Part shown: positions 61,331-64,000 of the stretch, piece by piece
Layout of the letters: each line of letters starts with the position of its first letter
Numbering within the stretch: position 1 is the stretch's first letter
NCBI GenBank assembly: GCA_036186865.1
Contig: AP025062.1
Coordinates: 13,144,940 to 13,208,939, forward strand
Direction: 5' to 3'
DNA: 64,000 bases
Source of the DNA: Eustoma russellianum
Lineage: Eukaryota; Streptophyta; Magnoliopsida; Gentianales; Gentianaceae
Program-made: the position numbers and the translations under genes
The notes under the pieces: generated by a model
What the model saw: only the letters and a program-made list of their open reading frames with translations
Database searches by the model: none
What the model was told of the DNA's origin: nothing

Positions 61331-62050
61331 TCAATGTCCTCAGACATCTGATGAGCGAGATCGAATGAATAAAATTCCTTATGCTTCTGCTATAGGATCG
61401 ATCATGTATGCCATGTTATGTACTAGACCAGATGTCTCATATCCATTGAGCACAACGAGTAGATATCAAGCTGATCCCGGTGAAGGTCACTGGATAGCTG
61501 TCAAGAATATTCTTAAGTACCTCAGAAGGACTAAAGATGTATTCTTGGTTTATGGAGGTTTGGATGACGAGTTAGTTGTAAATGGTTACATAGATGCTAG
61601 TTTCCAAACCGACATAGATGATTTCAGATCGCAGTCCGATTTTGTATTCACATTGAATGGTGGAGCTGTTAGTTGGAAGAGTTCAAAACAAAGCACTGTA
61701 GCTGATTCTACAACAGAGGCTGAGTATATAGCAGCATCAGATGCAGCTAAAGAAGCAGTTTGGTTGAAGAAGTTCATCACTGAGCTAGAGTGATACCTAG
61801 CATTGCAAATCCTGTGGACATTTATTGTGACAACAATGGTGCCAAAGCACAAACAAAAGAGCCTAGGTCTCATCAGAGATCTAAACATATACTCAGGCGC
61901 TACCATCTCATTCAAGACATCATCGATAGAGGAGATGTCAAGATATGCAAAGTTGACACAAACGATAACATAGAGGATCCATTGACTAAGCCTCTTTCAC
62001 GGGTCAAGCATGATCAGCACACTAGATCTATGGGTCTCAGATATTTGTAG
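61331..62050 (+). pseudogene. RNase H and connection region, element F
   Basis: An open part at 61365-61793 has KIPYASAIGSIMYAMLCTRP, the RNase H Asp in GYIDASFQ, and STTEAEYIAASDAAKEAVWL. After a frame break near 61793 it continues at 61790-62050 with VDIYCDNNGA, KHILRRYHLIQD and DPLTKPLS. All motifs of copia RNase H are present, but in two frames. Confidence 0.9.
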
Positions 62051-62059
62051 GCCTAGTAC

Positions 62060-62070
62060 AAGTGGGAGAT
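62060..62070 (+). other. Polypurine tract, element F
   Basis: AAGTGGGAGAT directly before the 3' LTR, on the plus strand, as expected for priming of plus-strand DNA. Confidence 0.85.
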
Positions 62071-63481
62071 TGTTAGTGTATGTGCCCTAGGCCGTGACTT
62101 GGATATTTATGTTATACATTTATTATTAATAAAAGAGGTTTTATTATCATTATTTTTGGTTAGTATGTTACACAATTTTGATATATGTCCCTGATTCATT
62201 ATTGTTATAGAGATAAAATAATTTATAATTAGTATGAGTATTGATTTGATAATCATGAGATGATTATGTGTATGATGATACAAATCAATCTCATAGATAC
62301 TTGTTAGAGAACAGTGTATTGGATAGACCCATCGTGAGATTACTACATGGATTAGCGTCATAAGTAAATCTCATGATAGTCATGTTTTAATCATTAGACT
62401 TGAGATTGTCATAGTTTCCAACATAAAGACTATTATATTTTTATATGATCTAACATTATCCGTAACTGTATAATAATAAAGGTCATGATTGAATATGATA
62501 GAAATTATGTAGAGGATATTGAACAATCAAGATAGAATTTGTCCCTCTCTTTTGAGAGATATATCTTTGGGCCTCTCGATTAGTGAGACTGTGAAATGCA
62601 TGGTCGTGCTCAGATGAATTGATAGTGTGATCAATATCATTTGTTTTATCAGTCCACTTAGAGATCGAGTAATCATATGTTTGAACAATATAAGTATGAC
62701 GCTAACCATGACTTATGTTCAAACTAGATATCGCGTGACAAAGGGATTAATACATGTGCTATTATTAGGCTAGTTGGACTGTACTCGTATTAATTGGGTA
62801 GTCGTAATGCCTTGCTAGAGGCCAATTATGACTTGTTGGTTTAATAGAGATTTAACTGACTGCCAATTAATATGGGCCTATCGGGTCACACACCAGAATG
62901 TGTATGGGCTGATATTAATGATATTAATAATATTAATATTAGATATTAATTATTATTATTATTATTATTATTATTTTTGTTTTTATATATATATATATTT
63001 ATATCATCGGATAATAACAATAGAATCCATATCTGATATGGATTTTGATTGGTTTTATCTAATCCTAACAAAAATCCATATTTGATACGGATTATGATCG
63101 GCATTAACCAATCCGATTTGGAATCGGATTTTGATATCTATATATATGTATATATCCTGATGTGTCTTGTACACTACAGAATACAGAATAAACAAAACCC
63201 TAGAATCATTTTTGAGAAAAGCCGAGTTCTTCAACCGCGCCGTTTCAAGAGCTAGCACTCCAGGCGGAAGCATTCGTGTGGATACTGACAGAGGGTGATC
63301 GTACCATCGCACCTCCTACGTTCGCACGTTCTACGTCTGCAGATTTCGAATCTATAGAGGTATGGTTTTTGATTTCTTCCATCGAATTAAACGAACAACA
63401 TGGATCCTTGGTAGGAAATCAGAGATCAAGTTTTGTTTTTCCGCTGCGCGTTTTGCAGTGATCTCGTTGGATTTCCTAACA
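62071..63481 (+). repeat. 3' LTR of element F
   Basis: 1411 bp with six-base inverted ends TGTTAG/CTAACA. A TATA-like TCTATATATATGTATATATCC lies near 63133, consistent with U3 to its left. An ATT/TTA microsatellite is at 62947-62975. Only this LTR of F is present in the window. Confidence 0.88.
62947..62999. repeat. TTA and TA microsatellite in F LTR
   Basis: A run of TTA units followed by T-rich and TA-repeat sequence. Confidence 0.85.
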
Positions 63482-64000
63482 ATGAATGGTGCAACACTAT
63501 TCATCTTCACCTATTTGGTGCAACATTTGGTGCATGGTTGGAGGGGTTTTTGTACACAAAATGGGTGTTTTGGTGCATGGTTGGAGATGGCCTAACGAGT
63601 TTTTCTCTCTCACTGGTCTTTTAGTTTTTTTCCTCACTTTACACGCCAGCCTTCCTCCCACTTTACACGATTTCACTGTCTTCCCCCAGCTGTTCCTCTT
63701 CTTATTTTTTTTACGTCTCACAAGACAGCCACTGATGATGTCAGATTTATCACCAAGTAATAAGTATGATGTTGGGGTCACGCCGTCAATTCTCCGTCAG
63801 TTGTTTGTAGTGGGCTGTTGGCCGACCTGCACAAATGAACAAGGTCAGAGGACCCGGGATCTATGGCCCCGGGTATCCTCCGACGCTCAAGTCAGTTGAG
63901 GCCATTTATGGAGAGGTTTATATACTGATTATAGTTTTTATGTGGAAGGTTTTCTGGTAAACCTGACTGTTTTCACCGTGGAGAAGATGAGTCACAGTTG
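63482..64000. other. Flank of element F, no gene seen
   Basis: GGTGCA-containing words recur (63487-63570: GGTGCAACA, GGTGCAACATTTGG, GGTGCATGGTTGGAG twice). From 63771 the sequence TGTTGGGGTCACGCCG...GGTATCCTCCGACGCTCAAG has the look of a plant LTR start. No polypurine tract, primer site or coding domain confirms this, and the window ends at 64000. Short open frames here overlap on both strands and show no motif. Confidence 0.4.

Larger units (their letters stand above)
57856..63481 (+). mobile_element. Ty1/copia element F, plus strand, lacking a 5' LTR
   Basis: Leader (57856-58340), gag, protease, integrase, reverse transcriptase, RNase H, polypurine tract and a 3' LTR (62071-63481). No primer site or 5' LTR is found left of gag; the Sirevirus E LTR lies there instead. 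It belongs to a different copia lineage from the Sireviruses (short gag, no coiled coil). I would place it near the Tork/TAR group but am not sure. Confidence 0.88.

Noticed and set aside
63486..63899. 137-codon plus-strand frame and the opposing minus-strand frame at the right edge
   Set aside because: Both strands open over each other, low complexity, no recognisable domain.

Overview
The window is plant nuclear DNA, almost certainly from a flowering plant, and is dominated by nested retrotransposons. This rests on several degenerate Ty1/copia elements of Sirevirus type (gag with a CCHC knuckle and coiled coil, several AGGGGGAG-like polypurine tracts, palindrome-rich LTRs of about 3 kb, and a TGGTATCAGAGC primer site for initiator tRNA-Met). 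There are also Ty3/gypsy pieces, a plant L1-type LINE with an RNase H domain, and one decaying multi-exon host gene. No prokaryotic operons, tRNA, rRNA or CRISPR were seen.

Layout: 1-11240 is Sirevirus-type element B (minus strand), inserted into a minus-strand gypsy element whose protease start, gag, primer site and right LTR occupy 11241-15146. From 15147 to 16523 lie exons of an unrecognised host gene on the plus strand, including one 87-bp phase-1 exon present three times in tandem. A solo Sirevirus LTR (16524-19574, 5-bp duplication AACGT) sits in its last intron, and the gene resumes with a tiny terminal exon and 3' region (19575-20015). A plus-strand copia 5' LTR, primer site and leader follow (20016-20748).

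From 20749 to 48994 runs outer Sirevirus A (minus strand). Its left LTR is truncated and interrupted by a LINE (22109-24696) with the inverted structure expected from twin priming. Its integrase is interrupted by a complete Sirevirus A1 (27108-42614, target duplication AGAGG). The gag of A1 is in turn interrupted by a 4.0-kb probable gypsy solo LTR (34779-38783, target duplication CATTT).

At 48995-50090 the host-gene 3' end and the adjoining copia LTR appear a second time, followed by Sirevirus E (50091-57855), which keeps only gag between its LTRs. The order LTR - gene 3' end - copia LTR - truncated Sirevirus LTR therefore occurs twice, which points to a tandem duplication by unequal recombination between neighbouring elements. 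From 57856 to 63481 is a plus-strand copia element F without a visible 5' LTR, and 63482-64000 is non-coding sequence that may include the start of another LTR.

Nearly every coding region is broken. The longest undamaged one is a reverse transcriptase-RNase H frame of 523 codons at 25227-26798, and that one carries an in-frame 8-residue duplication beside the catalytic YVDD. Boundaries, target duplications and splice phases were read from the sequence by eye; family names rest on protein motifs; the order of events is inference.
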